Shown here piece by piece: positions 17,248 through 26,609 of a stretch of DNA of 54,057 bases. A program made the translations under genes and the position numbers. Numbering within the stretch: the stretch's first letter is position 1; every line of letters starts with the position of its first letter. The stretch is taken from the NCBI GenBank assembly GCA_018436785.1, contig JAHDKR010000096.1:1-54057 (forward strand), given 5' to 3'. Origin of the DNA: Synergistaceae bacterium. Lineage in GTDB: Bacteria; Synergistota; Synergistia; Synergistales; Aminobacteriaceae. A model generated the notes under the pieces. That model was not told the origin of the DNA. It searched no databases and saw only the letters and a program-made list of their open reading frames with translations.

Positions 17248-17277
17248 GATGCTGGATGTTGGATAGTGGATCCAACT
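17248..17277. repeat. Four 7-bp tandem GGATNNT units with overlapping inverted repeat
   Basis: Units begin at 17248, 17255, 17262 and 17269 (GGATGCT, GGATGTT, GGATAGT, GGATCCA). GTTGGAT (17259-17265) and ATCCAAC (17271-17277) form a perfect 7-bp inverted repeat with a 5-base spacer. It lies directly after the predicted -10 box and before the GntR gene, so it is a candidate operator. A TTTTATT run after it also allows a weak leader hairpin. Confidence 0.5.
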
Positions 17278-17319
17278 TTTATTGGAAAAAAACAAAAAAA
17301 CTCTCAAGGAGATGATCGC

Positions 17320-18030
17320 GTGCCGCTCTTGAAGAACGTCCCGGAACTGCGAACGAAGCCAATGCGCGACGTCATCTACGAACACCTCCGAAAGGCGATC
17401 ATCCGCGGCGAACTGAAAGCGGACGCGACGTTCACCGACGGCGAGATCGCCGACGAGTACGGAGTCAGCCGCACCCCGGTCCGGGAGGCGGTGCAGAAGC
17501 TCGAGGCGGAAGGGTACATCGAACGGGTTCCGATGAAGGGAAACCGAATCTGCTCCGTTTCTCCTTATGAACTGGCGAACTCTTTCGCCATACGAAAAGC
17601 CCTCGAAACGCTTGCGGTGCGTTACGCCGCCGTCCGCATCACCGACGAGGAGCTGGACGCAATGCGCGAGCTTCTTGCGCAGGCTGACAAGGCCTTCGCC
17701 GAGTTCAGCGATAATGAATTGCTCGACCGTTTCTTTCCCATCGTGAAGAAATTCAACAAGATCGCCTTCGAGGCGTGCAGGTCCGAACGGCTTGCGGAGC
17801 TTGTCTGGGCCCAGCGGGAGCTCTTCGACCGCTATATGGTCATGCGGATCATTTTGCCGAACAGGATCAACAAGAGCCTCTCCCGCCGGAAACTGCTCTG
17901 CGAAGCGCTTGCCGCGCACGACCCGGAGAGAGCAGCCTCCGTCTGGACGGAGCATCTGGACGAGTCGTTCGTCATCTGGCGCGAGAAGTCGGGGTACGCG
18001 AAGGAACTGGAGGATTTTCAGTTTTTTTAG
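17320..18030 (+). CDS. GntR/FCD-family transcriptional regulator of the citrate locus
   Basis: 236 residues from the GTG at 17320, which lies nine bases after AAGGAG; the upstream frame with an ATG at 17245 includes the repeats and lacks a ribosome binding site. The N-terminal winged helix (about 10-75) has the GntR signature ADEYGVSRTPVREAVQKLEAEGYIE in part, and the C-terminal all-helical domain is of FCD type, which binds organic acids through a metal ion. It is divergent from acn-citCDXG and first in the operon with tctCBA-citEF, so it probably senses citrate or a related tricarboxylate and controls both operons. Confidence 0.88.
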   Translation: MPLLKNVPELRTKPMRDVIYEHLRKAIIRGELKADATFTDGEIADEYGVSRTPVREAVQKLEAEGYIERVPMKGNRICSVSPYELANSFAIRKALETLAVRYAAVRITDEELDAMRELLAQADKAFAEFSDNELLDRFFPIVKKFNKIAFEACRSERLAELVWAQRELFDRYMVMRIILPNRINKSLSRRKLLCEALAAHDPERAASVWTEHLDESFVIWREKSGYAKELEDFQFF

Positions 18031-18097
18031 GGCTGGTACCGCTCTTCAATAAGGAGCGGAGTAGCAAAAATTCTAGTACAGAGGGGGAAACAAAGGT

Positions 18098-19072
18098 ATG
18101 AAGAAGCTGTTTGCAGTTGTGTTGCTCGTCGTGTTGTTCGCCGTCGCGGGAACCGCCTCCGCCGAATGGAAGCCCTCCCGCACCATCGAGCTCATCGCTC
18201 CGGCCAACCCCGGCGGAGGATGGGATATGCTGTGCCGTACCGTCCAGAAGGCGCTGACTGATGAGAAGCTCGTCGAAAAGAACGTCATCGTCGTCAACAA
18301 ACCGGGCGGCGGCGGCGCCACCGGATGGAACTACCTGAAGGGCAAGAAGGGGCAGGGCGAGTACCTCTCCGCAACGTCCACGCTGCTCATGCTCAACAAC
18401 CTTCTCGGCAAGAGCGAGATCACCTACAAGGACGTCACCCCCATCGCCGCTCTGCAGACGGAGTGGATCTCCATCGCGGTCGAGCAGGACTCCCCCTGGA
18501 AGACCGTGAAAGATCTCTTCGAGGCCATCAAGGCCGATCCGTCCTCCGTGCCCGTAGGCGTCGGCCCCACACTCGGCAACAACGACCACCTGATGTTTCT
18601 GGAACTCGCCCAGGAGTTCGGCGTCGAGCCCGCAAGCATCAAGTTCATCGTCTACCCCGGCGCGGGCGGCGAGATCGTCCCGGCGCTTCTCGGTGGCCAC
18701 GTAAAGGCCACGACAATAGGCCTCGGCGAAGTTCTTGAACAGCACAAAGCCGGCAAAATGCGGATCATCGGCGTGAGCGCCGACCAGAAGCTCGACTTCC
18801 TTCCGGACGTCGACACCTTCACAGCGCAGGGCGTCAATCTCGTCTTCCCGCACTGGAGAGGCATCATCGGCGCTCCCGATCTGACTCCGGAGCAGGTGAA
18901 GTACTGGGACGACGTCTTTACAAAGATGGTACAGACCGAGACGTGGAAGACCCTCATCGCGAACCTCGGCTGGAGCAATTTCTACCAGAACTCCGCCGAG
19001 CATACGGCCTTCCTCGAGAAGAGCACCACGGACTTCGACAAGCTGCTGACGCAGGTCGGGCTGAAGAAGTAG
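18098..19072 (+). CDS. tctC: TTT transporter solute-binding protein (first system)
   Basis: 324 residues. A signal peptide of about 23 residues ends in TASA before EWKP. The mature part has the Bug/TctC family features: APANPGGGWD near 33-42, the NKPGGGGATG segment near 67-76, and a PGAGGEIVPALLGGHV segment. It should capture a carboxylate in the periplasm and deliver it to TctAB. Since citE and citF follow in the same operon, citrate or another tricarboxylate is the likely ligand. An intrinsic hairpin separates it from tctB, probably raising its expression relative to the membrane genes. Confidence 0.9.
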   Translation: MKKLFAVVLLVVLFAVAGTASAEWKPSRTIELIAPANPGGGWDMLCRTVQKALTDEKLVEKNVIVVNKPGGGGATGWNYLKGKKGQGEYLSATSTLLMLNNLLGKSEITYKDVTPIAALQTEWISIAVEQDSPWKTVKDLFEAIKADPSSVPVGVGPTLGNNDHLMFLELAQEFGVEPASIKFIVYPGAGGEIVPALLGGHVKATTIGLGEVLEQHKAGKMRIIGVSADQKLDFLPDVDTFTAQGVNLVFPHWRGIIGAPDLTPEQVKYWDDVFTKMVQTETWKTLIANLGWSNFYQNSAEHTAFLEKSTTDFDKLLTQVGLKK

Positions 19073-19085
19073 CTCGAATTCCTTT

Positions 19086-19125
19086 CGGCGGGGAGATCGA
19101 CGGATTTTCCCGCCGTCTTTCTTTT
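19086..19125 (+). terminator. Attenuating terminator between tctC and tctB
   Basis: CGGCGGG (19086-19092) pairs with CCCGCCG (19109-19115), followed by a T-rich run TCTTTCTTTT to 19125. It sits inside the operon, so partial termination would favour the binding protein. Confidence 0.7.
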
Positions 19126-19157
19126 CTGAAGAAACAACAGAAAACGGAGGTTGCAGA

Positions 19158-19631
19158 ATGAGCAAAAACTTCATGAGCGGACTGCTCTCTCTCGTCTTGG
19201 GAGCAATCTATTTTTTTACGGCGACGCAGTTTCCTGAAGTGACGGCGGGAGACAGAACAGGGCCGAAGCTCTTCCCTCTGATCATCGGGAGCGTCGCCAT
19301 GATCGCCGGAGGGCTTCTCTGCGTCCTGGACAGAAGAAGCGGAAAATCGAAGCCTATCGAGTGGGGTTTTGTCGCGGACCGCGCGGTGTGGTCGAAAATT
19401 CTCGTCATCATGCTGCTGGGAATATCCTACGGTCTTGTCCTCGACTCCTGGGGCTACCTTGTCGCCACAACAATTTTCATGTTCTGCATAACGATGCTCA
19501 TCAACCGGGGGCACTTCGTCCAGAATCTTCTCATCTCCATCCTTTTCCCCGTGGTCACATACGCGGCCTTCGCAGTGGCTCTTCAGCTGAGCCTCCCTCG
19601 CGGCATCATCGAGAACATGCTCCCCTTCTAG
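19158..19631 (+). CDS. tctB: TTT transporter small membrane subunit (first system)
   Basis: 157-residue membrane protein with four predicted hydrophobic helices and the GPKLFPLIIGSVAMIAGG segment (about 36-53) characteristic of TctB. It forms the small permease subunit with TctA. The start is preceded by GGAGG. It is followed by tctA after 13 bp. Substrate specificity comes from TctC rather than this subunit. Confidence 0.88.
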   Translation: MSKNFMSGLLSLVLGAIYFFTATQFPEVTAGDRTGPKLFPLIIGSVAMIAGGLLCVLDRRSGKSKPIEWGFVADRAVWSKILVIMLLGISYGLVLDSWGYLVATTIFMFCITMLINRGHFVQNLLISILFPVVTYAAFAVALQLSLPRGIIENMLPF

Positions 19632-19644
19632 GAGGTCGGCACAC

Positions 19645-21132
19645 ATGGACGCTATCTTTCAAAATCTCGCAATAGGATTCTCCACCGCCATCACGGCCTA
19701 CAACATACTGTGGGTCTTCATCGGAGGCCTTCTCGGCACCGTCATGGGAATGCTCCCCGGCCTCGGTCCCGCAACCGGCGTCGCCATCCTCATCCCCATC
19801 ACCTACGGGATGAACCCTTCGACGGCCCTCATCACGATGTGCGCCGTCTACTACGGAGCCATGTTCGGCGGCTCCCGCGCCTCGATCATGATCAACACTC
19901 CGGGAGACGCCTCCGCGATCGTCTCCTGCTTCGACGGCTACCCCATGACGAAGAACGGAGAGGCCGGAGCGGCGCTTGCCATCTCCGCCATCGCCTCATT
20001 CATCGGCGGCACGATCGGCATGCTGTTTCTGGTCTTTCTCACCGGCCCCATCGCGGACGCCGCGCTCCGCTTCGGCCCCGCGGAGATGTTTTCGCTGATG
20101 CTCTTCGCGCTTGTCGCGACCATCACGCTCGCCGAAGGCAGTCTTCTGAAGGGCGTCATCGCAATGTGCATCGGCTTCATGCTTTCAACAATCGGCATCG
20201 ACGCGCTGACCGGCATCCTCCGCTTCACCTACGGCGTCGAGGAGCTGCAGGACGGGATCGACTTTCTTGTGGTGATGATAGGAGTGTACGCCATCTGCGA
20301 GGTCTTCAAGAACCTGAAGAATCTGGAGACGAAGTACAACCTCGACTCGAAGAGCATCGGCAAGGTGTGGGTGAGCTGGCCGCAGTTCAAGAAGTGTATC
20401 ATGCCCATGCTCCGCAGCTCTCCCCTCGGCTTCTTCGTCGGCGTGCTCCCGGGAATGGGCGCGAGCATCGCCACCTTCATGTCCTACGCTATGGAGAAGA
20501 ACCTGAGCAAGACGCCGGAGAAGTTCGGCAAGGGGGCCATCGAAGGACTCGCGGCGCCCGAGGCGGCGAACAACTCCTGCGCGGCGGGCGCGATGGTGCC
20601 GCTGCTCACGCTCGGCATCCCCGGCTCCGGAACGACGGCGGTCATGCTCGGCGCGCTGATGATGCTCGGCGTCAAGCCCGGGCCGATTCTCTTCTCCCAG
20701 TATCCGGAGATCGCGTGGGGCGTCATCGCCTCCATTCTCATCGGCAACATCATCCTCGTCATCATCAATCTGCCGTTGGCCATTCCTCTTGTGCAGCTCC
20801 TGAAGCTTCCTCAGAGAGTTATGATGCCGCTCATCCTGGGCATGGCCTTCATGGGAACGTACTTTCTGAATTACAGCTCCTTCGATTTCATCCTCGTCAT
20901 GGGGTTCGCCCTCGGCGGGTACATCTTCTCCAAACTCGAAATACCGCTGCCTCCGATGATACTGGCTCTTATCCTGGGAGGCACCACGGAACAGTCGTTC
21001 CGGAACTCGATGTCGCTCTCGGACGGTTCGCTCGGCATCTTCTTCTCGAAACCGATCTCCGTGACGCTCATCGCACTCGCGGGCCTCTCGCTCGTCTACT
21101 CTCTGCTGAAAAGAAGGAAGCATGCCCAATGA
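19645..21132 (+). CDS. tctA: TTT transporter large membrane subunit (first system)
   Basis: 495 residues, about twelve hydrophobic segments, the usual TctA length. The family repeat appears as GMLPGLGPATGVAILIPITY (about 32-51) and later GVLPGMGASIATFMSYAMEK (about 266-285), with PEAANNSCAAGAMVPLLTLGIPGS between 304 and 330. It is the cation-coupled permease that takes substrate from TctC. Its stop codon overlaps the citE start by four bases (ATGA), directly linking transport to citrate lyase synthesis. Confidence 0.93.
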   Translation: MDAIFQNLAIGFSTAITAYNILWVFIGGLLGTVMGMLPGLGPATGVAILIPITYGMNPSTALITMCAVYYGAMFGGSRASIMINTPGDASAIVSCFDGYPMTKNGEAGAALAISAIASFIGGTIGMLFLVFLTGPIADAALRFGPAEMFSLMLFALVATITLAEGSLLKGVIAMCIGFMLSTIGIDALTGILRFTYGVEELQDGIDFLVVMIGVYAICEVFKNLKNLETKYNLDSKSIGKVWVSWPQFKKCIMPMLRSSPLGFFVGVLPGMGASIATFMSYAMEKNLSKTPEKFGKGAIEGLAAPEAANNSCAAGAMVPLLTLGIPGSGTTAVMLGALMMLGVKPGPILFSQYPEIAWGVIASILIGNIILVIINLPLAIPLVQLLKLPQRVMMPLILGMAFMGTYFLNYSSFDFILVMGFALGGYIFSKLEIPLPPMILALILGGTTEQSFRNSMSLSDGSLGIFFSKPISVTLIALAGLSLVYSLLKRRKHAQ

Positions 21133-22028
21133 CTACATTTTTGGACCGTCCCCGGCGGTCCCTGCTTTACATACCGGGGAACAATCCCGGCATGATCCAG
21201 AACTGCGCCATCTACGGTTCGGATGGAGTCCTCCTCGACCTGGAGGACTCCATCTCCATATCCGAGAAGGACTCGGCCCGCAAGCTGGTGAAACACGCGC
21301 TGAAGACGCTCGACTTCGGCACGGTGGAGCGCGTCGTGCGCATCAACGGGCTGGATACCCCCTTCTTCAGGGACGACCTTGAAGAGATCGTCCCCTCGCG
21401 CCCGGACGCCGTGAGAATTCCCAAGATAGACTCCCCGGACGATATCCGGACCGCCGACGAGATCATCACACGGCTGGAGCGCGAGCACGGCATGGAAGCC
21501 GGTTCCGTACGCATCCACGCGATGCTCGAAACGGCGCGGGCGATCGTGAACGCGCACATGATCGCCGCGTCCTCACCCCGTATTCTCGGCCTCACCATCG
21601 GCGGACAGGATCTCGCAGCCGACCTTGGCATCAAGGCGACCCGCGAAGGGCTGGAGATGCTCTACGCGAAGAGCGCCGTCATCCTTGCGGCGAAGGCGAA
21701 CGGCCTGCTCGCGTTCGATACGGTCTACACCGACATCAACAACCCGGAGGGACTCCGCGAACAGGCAAGGATGTCGGTCTCGCTGGGCTTCTCCGGCAAG
21801 GCCGCCATTCACCCCTCCCAGATCTCGATCATTCACGAAGCGTTCGCTCCGGACGAGAAAGAGGTCCGGAAGGCCGAGCGCATCGTCCGGGGGGCACAAG
21901 AGGCCGAGGAGCGCGGACTGGGCGTCGTAGCCGTCGACGGCCGCATGGTGGACGCGCCCGTGGTCGCGCAGGCCGTGCGGACGCTCGAACTTGCCCGTCT
22001 GGCAGGAATGGAGGTCGAGGGCCTATGA
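21129..22028 (+). CDS. citE: Citrate lyase beta subunit (citryl-CoA/ACP lyase)
   Basis: 299 residues of the HpcH/HpaI aldolase-like CitE family. RRSLLYIPGNNPGM is near the N terminus, the metal-binding LDLED is at 36-40, and VRING (about 69-73), HAMLETARA and LTIGGQDLAADLG follow. It cleaves citryl-S-ACP to oxaloacetate and acetyl-S-ACP. The start at 21129 is set by the ATGA overlap with tctA; the reading frame continues far upstream inside tctA but without homology. It ends in an ATGA overlap with citF. Confidence 0.93.
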   Translation: MTTFLDRPRRSLLYIPGNNPGMIQNCAIYGSDGVLLDLEDSISISEKDSARKLVKHALKTLDFGTVERVVRINGLDTPFFRDDLEEIVPSRPDAVRIPKIDSPDDIRTADEIITRLEREHGMEAGSVRIHAMLETARAIVNAHMIAASSPRILGLTIGGQDLAADLGIKATREGLEMLYAKSAVILAAKANGLLAFDTVYTDINNPEGLREQARMSVSLGFSGKAAIHPSQISIIHEAFAPDEKEVRKAERIVRGAQEAEERGLGVVAVDGRMVDAPVVAQAVRTLELARLAGMEVEGL

Positions 22029-23593
22029 AACCGGAGAATCTTGTGAAGAACGGCATCGGAAGAGAGGTTCCGACGTTCGTTCCGGGGCTCGGAGAGTTCG
22101 CTCCCTACGCGGGACCGCGCGCACGGCTCGACGGGAAGCACCTCTGGACGCCGACGCTCTACCCCAGAAAAATCGCCGCGCCGACGACGAACAAGGTGGC
22201 GCGCAGCCTCAAGGAAGCGATCGAGAAATCGGGGCTCCGCGACGGCATGACGATCTCCTTCCATCATCACTTGAGGAACGGGGACGCCCTCGTCGGGATG
22301 ACACTCTCGCTGCTCGACGAGATGGGCCTGCGGAACATCACGCTCGCTCCGAGTTCGCTGGGCGACTCGCACGACTGCGTCGCCGACGCCGTGCGCAAGG
22401 GAGTCGTTACGCGCCTGAACACATCTGGCGTCCGTGGAGAGGTCGGCAAAGCAATATCGAACGGCGAGTTCGAGCTTCCCGTGATGATTCGCAGCCACGG
22501 AGGGCGCGCGCGAGCTGTCGAGGAGGGGAGCCTTCACATCGACGTCGCCTTCCTCGCGGCGCCTGCCTGCGACAGGCTCGGCAACTTCACCGGTTCGGCG
22601 GGCAAGACGGCCTGCGGCTCGATGGGGTACGCGATGCTCGACGCGCGCTACGCGGATCATGTGATCGCCGTGACCGACAACCTCGCGGAGTATCCGCTCG
22701 CGCCGCGCATCTCGGTTCCGCAGTATCTTGTGGATCAGGTGGTCGTGGTGGACTCCATCGGCGATCCCTCGAAGATCGCCACAGGGGCCACCCGCGTAAC
22801 CCGCGACCCCGTGCAGCTCAGGATCGCGGAGCTGGCGTTCGGCCTCCTCAAGGCCTCGGGGACGCTGAAGAACGGCTGCTCCTTCCAGACCGGCGGCGGC
22901 GGCCCCAGCCTCGCGGTGGCGCGCTACGTGAAGGAGTACATGAAATCGCACGCAATCAGGGGGAGCTACTGCATCGGTGGCATCACCGGCTATATGGCGT
23001 CCATGCTGGAGGAGGGGCTCTTCGACGCGCTCTTCGACGTGCAGAGCTTCGACGCGGCCGTGACCTCGTCGATAGCGAACAACCCGCGGCACATCGAAGT
23101 GGACGTCTCCTGCTACGCCAACCCCTTCAACAAAGGGTGCCTTGTGAACGACCTCGACGTGGTCATCCTCGCCGCGCTTGACGTCGACGCGGACTTCAAC
23201 GTCGACGTGCTCACCGGGCACGACGGCGTCCTTCGGGGCGCGTCCGGCGGGCACTCCGACACGGCGGCCGGGGCGAAGCTTACCGTCATCACAATTCCCT
23301 CGATGCGCAACGGCGTGCCCTCGATACGGAACCGTGTGCAGACGGTCGTGACGCCGGGAGAGACCGTGGACGTCATCGTTACCGAACGGGGAATGGCCAT
23401 CAACCCGCTCCGAGAGGACCTTCGGGCCCTCGCCTCCGACGCGGGGCTCCCCGTGAAGGACATCCGGCAGCTGAAAGCGGAGATCGAGAAGGTCACCGGC
23501 ATCCCGGACGAGGTGCGTTTCGGCGACGAGATCGTGGGGCTGGTGGAGTACCGGGACGGCACGGTTATCGACACGATACGGAAAGTGCTGTAG
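22025..23593 (+). CDS. citF: Citrate lyase alpha subunit (citrate:acetyl-ACP transferase)
   Basis: 522 residues, the normal CitF length, with GMTISFHHHLRNGD (about 74-87), GGRARAVEEGSLHIDVAFLAAPACD (around 159-183), the GSAGKTACGSMG stretch and GHDGVLRGASGGHSDTAAGA near 398-417. It exchanges citrate for acetate on the acyl carrier protein. The subunit order here is E then F, with the carrier (citD) and maturation genes on the divergent operon. A strong terminator follows. Confidence 0.94.
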   Translation: MKPENLVKNGIGREVPTFVPGLGEFAPYAGPRARLDGKHLWTPTLYPRKIAAPTTNKVARSLKEAIEKSGLRDGMTISFHHHLRNGDALVGMTLSLLDEMGLRNITLAPSSLGDSHDCVADAVRKGVVTRLNTSGVRGEVGKAISNGEFELPVMIRSHGGRARAVEEGSLHIDVAFLAAPACDRLGNFTGSAGKTACGSMGYAMLDARYADHVIAVTDNLAEYPLAPRISVPQYLVDQVVVVDSIGDPSKIATGATRVTRDPVQLRIAELAFGLLKASGTLKNGCSFQTGGGGPSLAVARYVKEYMKSHAIRGSYCIGGITGYMASMLEEGLFDALFDVQSFDAAVTSSIANNPRHIEVDVSCYANPFNKGCLVNDLDVVILAALDVDADFNVDVLTGHDGVLRGASGGHSDTAAGAKLTVITIPSMRNGVPSIRNRVQTVVTPGETVDVIVTERGMAINPLREDLRALASDAGLPVKDIRQLKAEIEKVTGIPDEVRFGDEIVGLVEYRDGTVIDTIRKVL

Positions 23594-23626
23594 TCCCAAG
23601 ACGCCGGAAGCTCCATCAATAATTCG

Positions 23627-23683
23627 AAGGCCGAGAGGAATCGCCGCACGCGGCGAAGCCCCCTCGGCCTTTCCTGTTTCTTT
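23627..23683 (+). terminator. Terminator of the TTT-citEF operon
   Basis: The outer stem AAGGCCGAG (23627-23635) / CTCGGCCTT (23663-23671) encloses a second hairpin TCGCCGC/GCGGCGA (23641-23656). It is followed by the T-rich stretch TCCTGTTTCTTT. Confidence 0.8.
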
Positions 23684-23730
23684 CGGTTGAGGCCCCGGTT
23701 CGGCAAAGGGGGCTGTCTCTCTTGGCGCCT

Positions 23731-24522
23731 CTACGGCACCGCCCTCGTCATGCCGCCGTCGGCGAGGATCGTCTGCCCGGTGATGTACGTATTCGCCTCC
23801 GACCCGAGGAAGACGGCGAGCCGCCCGTATTCCTCGGGGTCGCCGTACCGTCCCATCGGAATTCGCGAGAGAGACGCTCTGCTAACCTCCTCGATAGACA
23901 GCCCCTTCTTCTCGGCCAGCGAGCGGTCGAGCGACCGGATGCGCTCCGTGTCGAAGCGCCCCGGCCCGATAGCGTTCACGAGGATGCCGTAGGGAGCGAA
24001 CTCGGAGGCGAGGCTCTTTGTCAGCCCGATCACCCCGAGCCGGAACGTGTTGGAGAGAATGAGGTTCTCGATGGCCTCCCGCACCGAAGAGGACGTCGAG
24101 TTGACGATGCGCCCCCAATCGCGCTGTTTCATATACGGAAGCACCTCGCGGATCGCCCGAACGTAGCTCAGCAGCGTCAGTTCGAAAGCTCCCGTCCACG
24201 CCCCGTCGTCGAACATCTCGAACGTCCCGGCGGGAGGCCCTCCCGCATTGTTCACCAGCACGTCCACGCTGCCGTGCTTCTCTGCGGCGAAGCATACCAG
24301 CCTATGCAGTTCCTCGGCCTTCGTGATGTCGCACTGCTGAAAACGAGGCGTGTTCCCTGTTACCCCGTGCAAGTCCGCCGCCGCTCTTTCAAGCTTCTCC
24401 GCTCCCCTTCCGGCGAGCACCACGTCCGCTCCCTCCTTCAGGAACTCTCCGGCCACGGCCTTCCCGAGCCCGGAACCCGAGGCCAAAACAAGCACAGTCT
24501 TTCCTTCCAGTCCGAAGTGCAT
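23731..24522 (-). CDS. SDR-fold protein with degenerate catalytic site
   Basis: 263 residues with a short-chain dehydrogenase fold. The cofactor loop is ASGSGLG (about 14-20) instead of TGxxxGIG, NNAG is kept (about 91-94), and STSSS holds the catalytic serine region. Where the family has YxxxK before the VIGLTKSLA helix, this protein has SNTFR, so the catalytic Tyr and Lys are both replaced. GPGRFDTER and the C-terminal ILADGGMTRAVP are normal. This fits a known SDR branch resembling beta-ketoacyl-ACP reductases without the canonical tetrad. The substrate is unknown. It stands alone, convergent with the citrate operon. Confidence 0.82.
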   Translation of the reverse strand: MHFGLEGKTVLVLASGSGLGKAVAGEFLKEGADVVLAGRGAEKLERAAADLHGVTGNTPRFQQCDITKAEELHRLVCFAAEKHGSVDVLVNNAGGPPAGTFEMFDDGAWTGAFELTLLSYVRAIREVLPYMKQRDWGRIVNSTSSSVREAIENLILSNTFRLGVIGLTKSLASEFAPYGILVNAIGPGRFDTERIRSLDRSLAEKKGLSIEEVSRASLSRIPMGRYGDPEEYGRLAVFLGSEANTYITGQTILADGGMTRAVP

Positions 24523-24703
24523 CAGTCACCCCTCCTTCGAATACTGCTCTCAAAAACTATTTCTTATTTTACACCTTCTTCGCGGACATCTCACGGCGTT
24601 TACCCCCTGGGGGCTATCCGGAATCCCCGAGTCCGGTGTAGAATATAAAAAATCCTGTACCATACTGTGAAAAAAGTGCCCTCACTGAAAGGAGCGGAGA
24701 ATA

Positions 24704-26491
24704 ATGAAGAGCTTGACGTTGAAAACGAGATTATGGATTCTCGCGCTTATCCCGGTTTTCGGCATACTTAGTGTGACAGGCGTCTTGATGTACTCGGCGA
24801 ACGCCATCTACAACGACCTTCTCGCCCAGATTCACCAGGAAGCCTTCGTGGCGCAGAGCCTGGTGCTCAACGGGGACCGCGACCTGTACCAGGGGCTCGT
24901 GGCGAAGCAATCCATACTGCAAGGGGGCGCTGGAAAGGACTTTGACAAAAACCTCAAGGATTTCCGGGAGAACGTGGCGCAGGTCACGGAGCGGCTTGGC
25001 AACGCCGAAAAACTCCTTGCACGCAACAAGGCCGCGTGGGAACCGTTCCGGCTTGAGGGGAAAACGGAATCCGTCTTCGACAAGTTCAATACGCTGAACA
25101 AGGACTTCCCGGCGTGGATTAAAGAGTCGGAACAGCAGCTCGACGATATCCGGACGGGAAAGCTTGCGCACGGCTCCGTGCAGCAGATCGAGGATCCTCT
25201 GTTCAAAAAAGTCCGGGGGAACATCAACGAGATCGGCGAAATCCTGGACATCGGCGCCGAAAACAGCGCGCTGGCGAACAAACAGCGTATGACGGCGGCG
25301 AATATCTCCATGGGCGCGGTGGCGATTTTCGTCGCGCTTTTGGCAGTTGTCATCGCGTTCACCACCATCCGGAAGATACGCCGTTCGGTCGCTTCCATTC
25401 TCGCGGCATCGAAGGCCGGTAAGGAGGGGAATCTGACAGTCCGGACCTCCATGACGGGAGACGACGAACTTGCGGCCGTTGGCCATTCGCTCGACGCCAT
25501 GCTCGACAGCCTCCGCGAGGTTATCTCCGAGCTTCAGAAGAAATCGGTCGCCCTTTCCACGCTCTCGGAGAACACGGCCGCTTCCTGCGAGGAGGTCACC
25601 AGCACCACCAACGAGGTCGCGGAGAGCAACAGCAAGCTTGCCGAAGAGGTCAGTCTGGGGCGCAGCAGCGCCGTCGACGCCTCGCGCAACATCCTCGACA
25701 TGAACACCGTCATCCAGTCCGCACAAGCGGTCGCCGCACGGGCCAACGAAAACTCCCGCGAAATGGCGGAAGCGGCGGCGAAGGGAAGGGAGACGGTCGC
25801 CTCCTCCATCGGTCACATGGAGGGAATCCGGGATGCCGTCGCGGACACAGGGAAGACCATCTCGCAACTCAACCAGTATTCTCAGAGAATCGGCGTCGTG
25901 GGTACGACCATCACCTCGCTCGCGGACCAGACCAACCTCCTCGCGCTGAACGCGGCCATCGAGGCTGCCCGAGCGGGCGAGGCCGGACGAGGATTCGCCG
26001 TCGTCGCCGACGAGGTGCGCAAGCTCGCCGAGCAGTCGCAGCAGGGAGCGCGGGAAGTTGCGGAGCTTGTGGAACGGATCCTCCGGGGAACCTCCGACGC
26101 GGTGACCTCCATGGAGAAGAGCCTGCACGACGTCGAAGAGGGGGTCGCCATTGCGCACGTCGCGGGAGACGCGCTGGAGAAGATCATGACGGCGACGAAA
26201 AGCTCCGTGGACGACATCCGGCTGATCATCGAAGCCACGGAACAGGAGGCCGACAAGGCGGAAGTCGTCGTCGCGTTGATCGACAGAACATCGTCGGTGA
26301 TGGAGAACGCGGATATGCAGGTGCAGACCGTGGCTGCCTCCATGGAAGAGACTGCGGCGGCCATGGAGAACGTCGCGAGCGGCGCCACCGAGGTAAACAG
26401 CACCGCGGAGGACCTGCGCAGGCTTGCGGAGCGATTCATCGTCGACGGGGAAAGCGGCGGGCAGCTCGCCCTTCCCGGGAGAAAATCCTGA
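24704..26491 (+). CDS. Methyl-accepting chemotaxis protein
   Basis: 595 residues. TM1 is at about 10-32, a periplasmic four-helix-type sensing region of about 165 residues follows, TM2 is at 199-221, then a HAMP domain and a long coiled-coil signalling domain. The highly conserved hairpin tip lies in 407-445, from [20 protein letters not shown] to [10 protein letters not shown]. It transmits ligand binding to CheA/CheW to steer flagellar motility. No chemotaxis or flagellar gene is nearby, and the C terminus carries no CheR-tethering pentapeptide. The start follows AAAGGAGCGGAG. Confidence 0.95.
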   Translation: MKSLTLKTRLWILALIPVFGILSVTGVLMYSANAIYNDLLAQIHQEAFVAQSLVLNGDRDLYQGLVAKQSILQGGAGKDFDKNLKDFRENVAQVTERLGNAEKLLARNKAAWEPFRLEGKTESVFDKFNTLNKDFPAWIKESEQQLDDIRTGKLAHGSVQQIEDPLFKKVRGNINEIGEILDIGAENSALANKQRMTAANISMGAVAIFVALLAVVIAFTTIRKIRRSVASILAASKAGKEGNLTVRTSMTGDDELAAVGHSLDAMLDSLREVISELQKKSVALSTLSENTAASCEEVTSTTNEVAESNSKLAEEVSLGRSSAVDASRNILDMNTVIQSAQAVAARANENSREMAEAAAKGRETVASSIGHMEGIRDAVADTGKTISQLNQYSQRIGVVGTTITSLADQTNLLALNAAIEAARAGEAGRGFAVVADEVRKLAEQSQQGAREVAELVERILRGTSDAVTSMEKSLHDVEEGVAIAHVAGDALEKIMTATKSSVDDIRLIIEATEQEADKAEVVVALIDRTSSVMENADMQVQTVAASMEETAAAMENVASGATEVNSTAEDLRRLAERFIVDGESGGQLALPGRKS

Positions 26492-26522
26492 CGGGAAAAA
26501 CGCACACGCCCGATGAGTTTGA

Positions 26523-26553
26523 CAAACGCCCCCTCGCTGCGAGGGGGCGTTTG
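26523..26553. terminator. Perfect 14-bp bidirectional terminator
   Basis: CAAACGCCCCCTCG and CGAGGGGGCGTTTG pair around a CTG loop, with TTTGCGTGTCTCTTT on the plus side. It lies between the convergent chemoreceptor and ridA genes and can serve both. Confidence 0.85.
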
Positions 26554-26609
26554 CGTGTCTCTTTACAGAACGCTGGTGAACGCGGACTCAGGCATCCGAT
26601 CCGTCGTTC

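Noticed and set aside
14001..17315. A plus-strand open frame of 1104 codons opposite citC and aconitase
   Set aside because: It is an antisense shadow of two well-conserved genes with intact catalytic motifs. Its own product is Arg/His-rich, without any family signature, a usual effect of high GC at third positions.
19710..21128. Extension of citE back through tctA
   Set aside because: Shadow frame inside tctA with Arg/His-rich sequence. CitE homology begins at the ATG overlapping the tctA stop.
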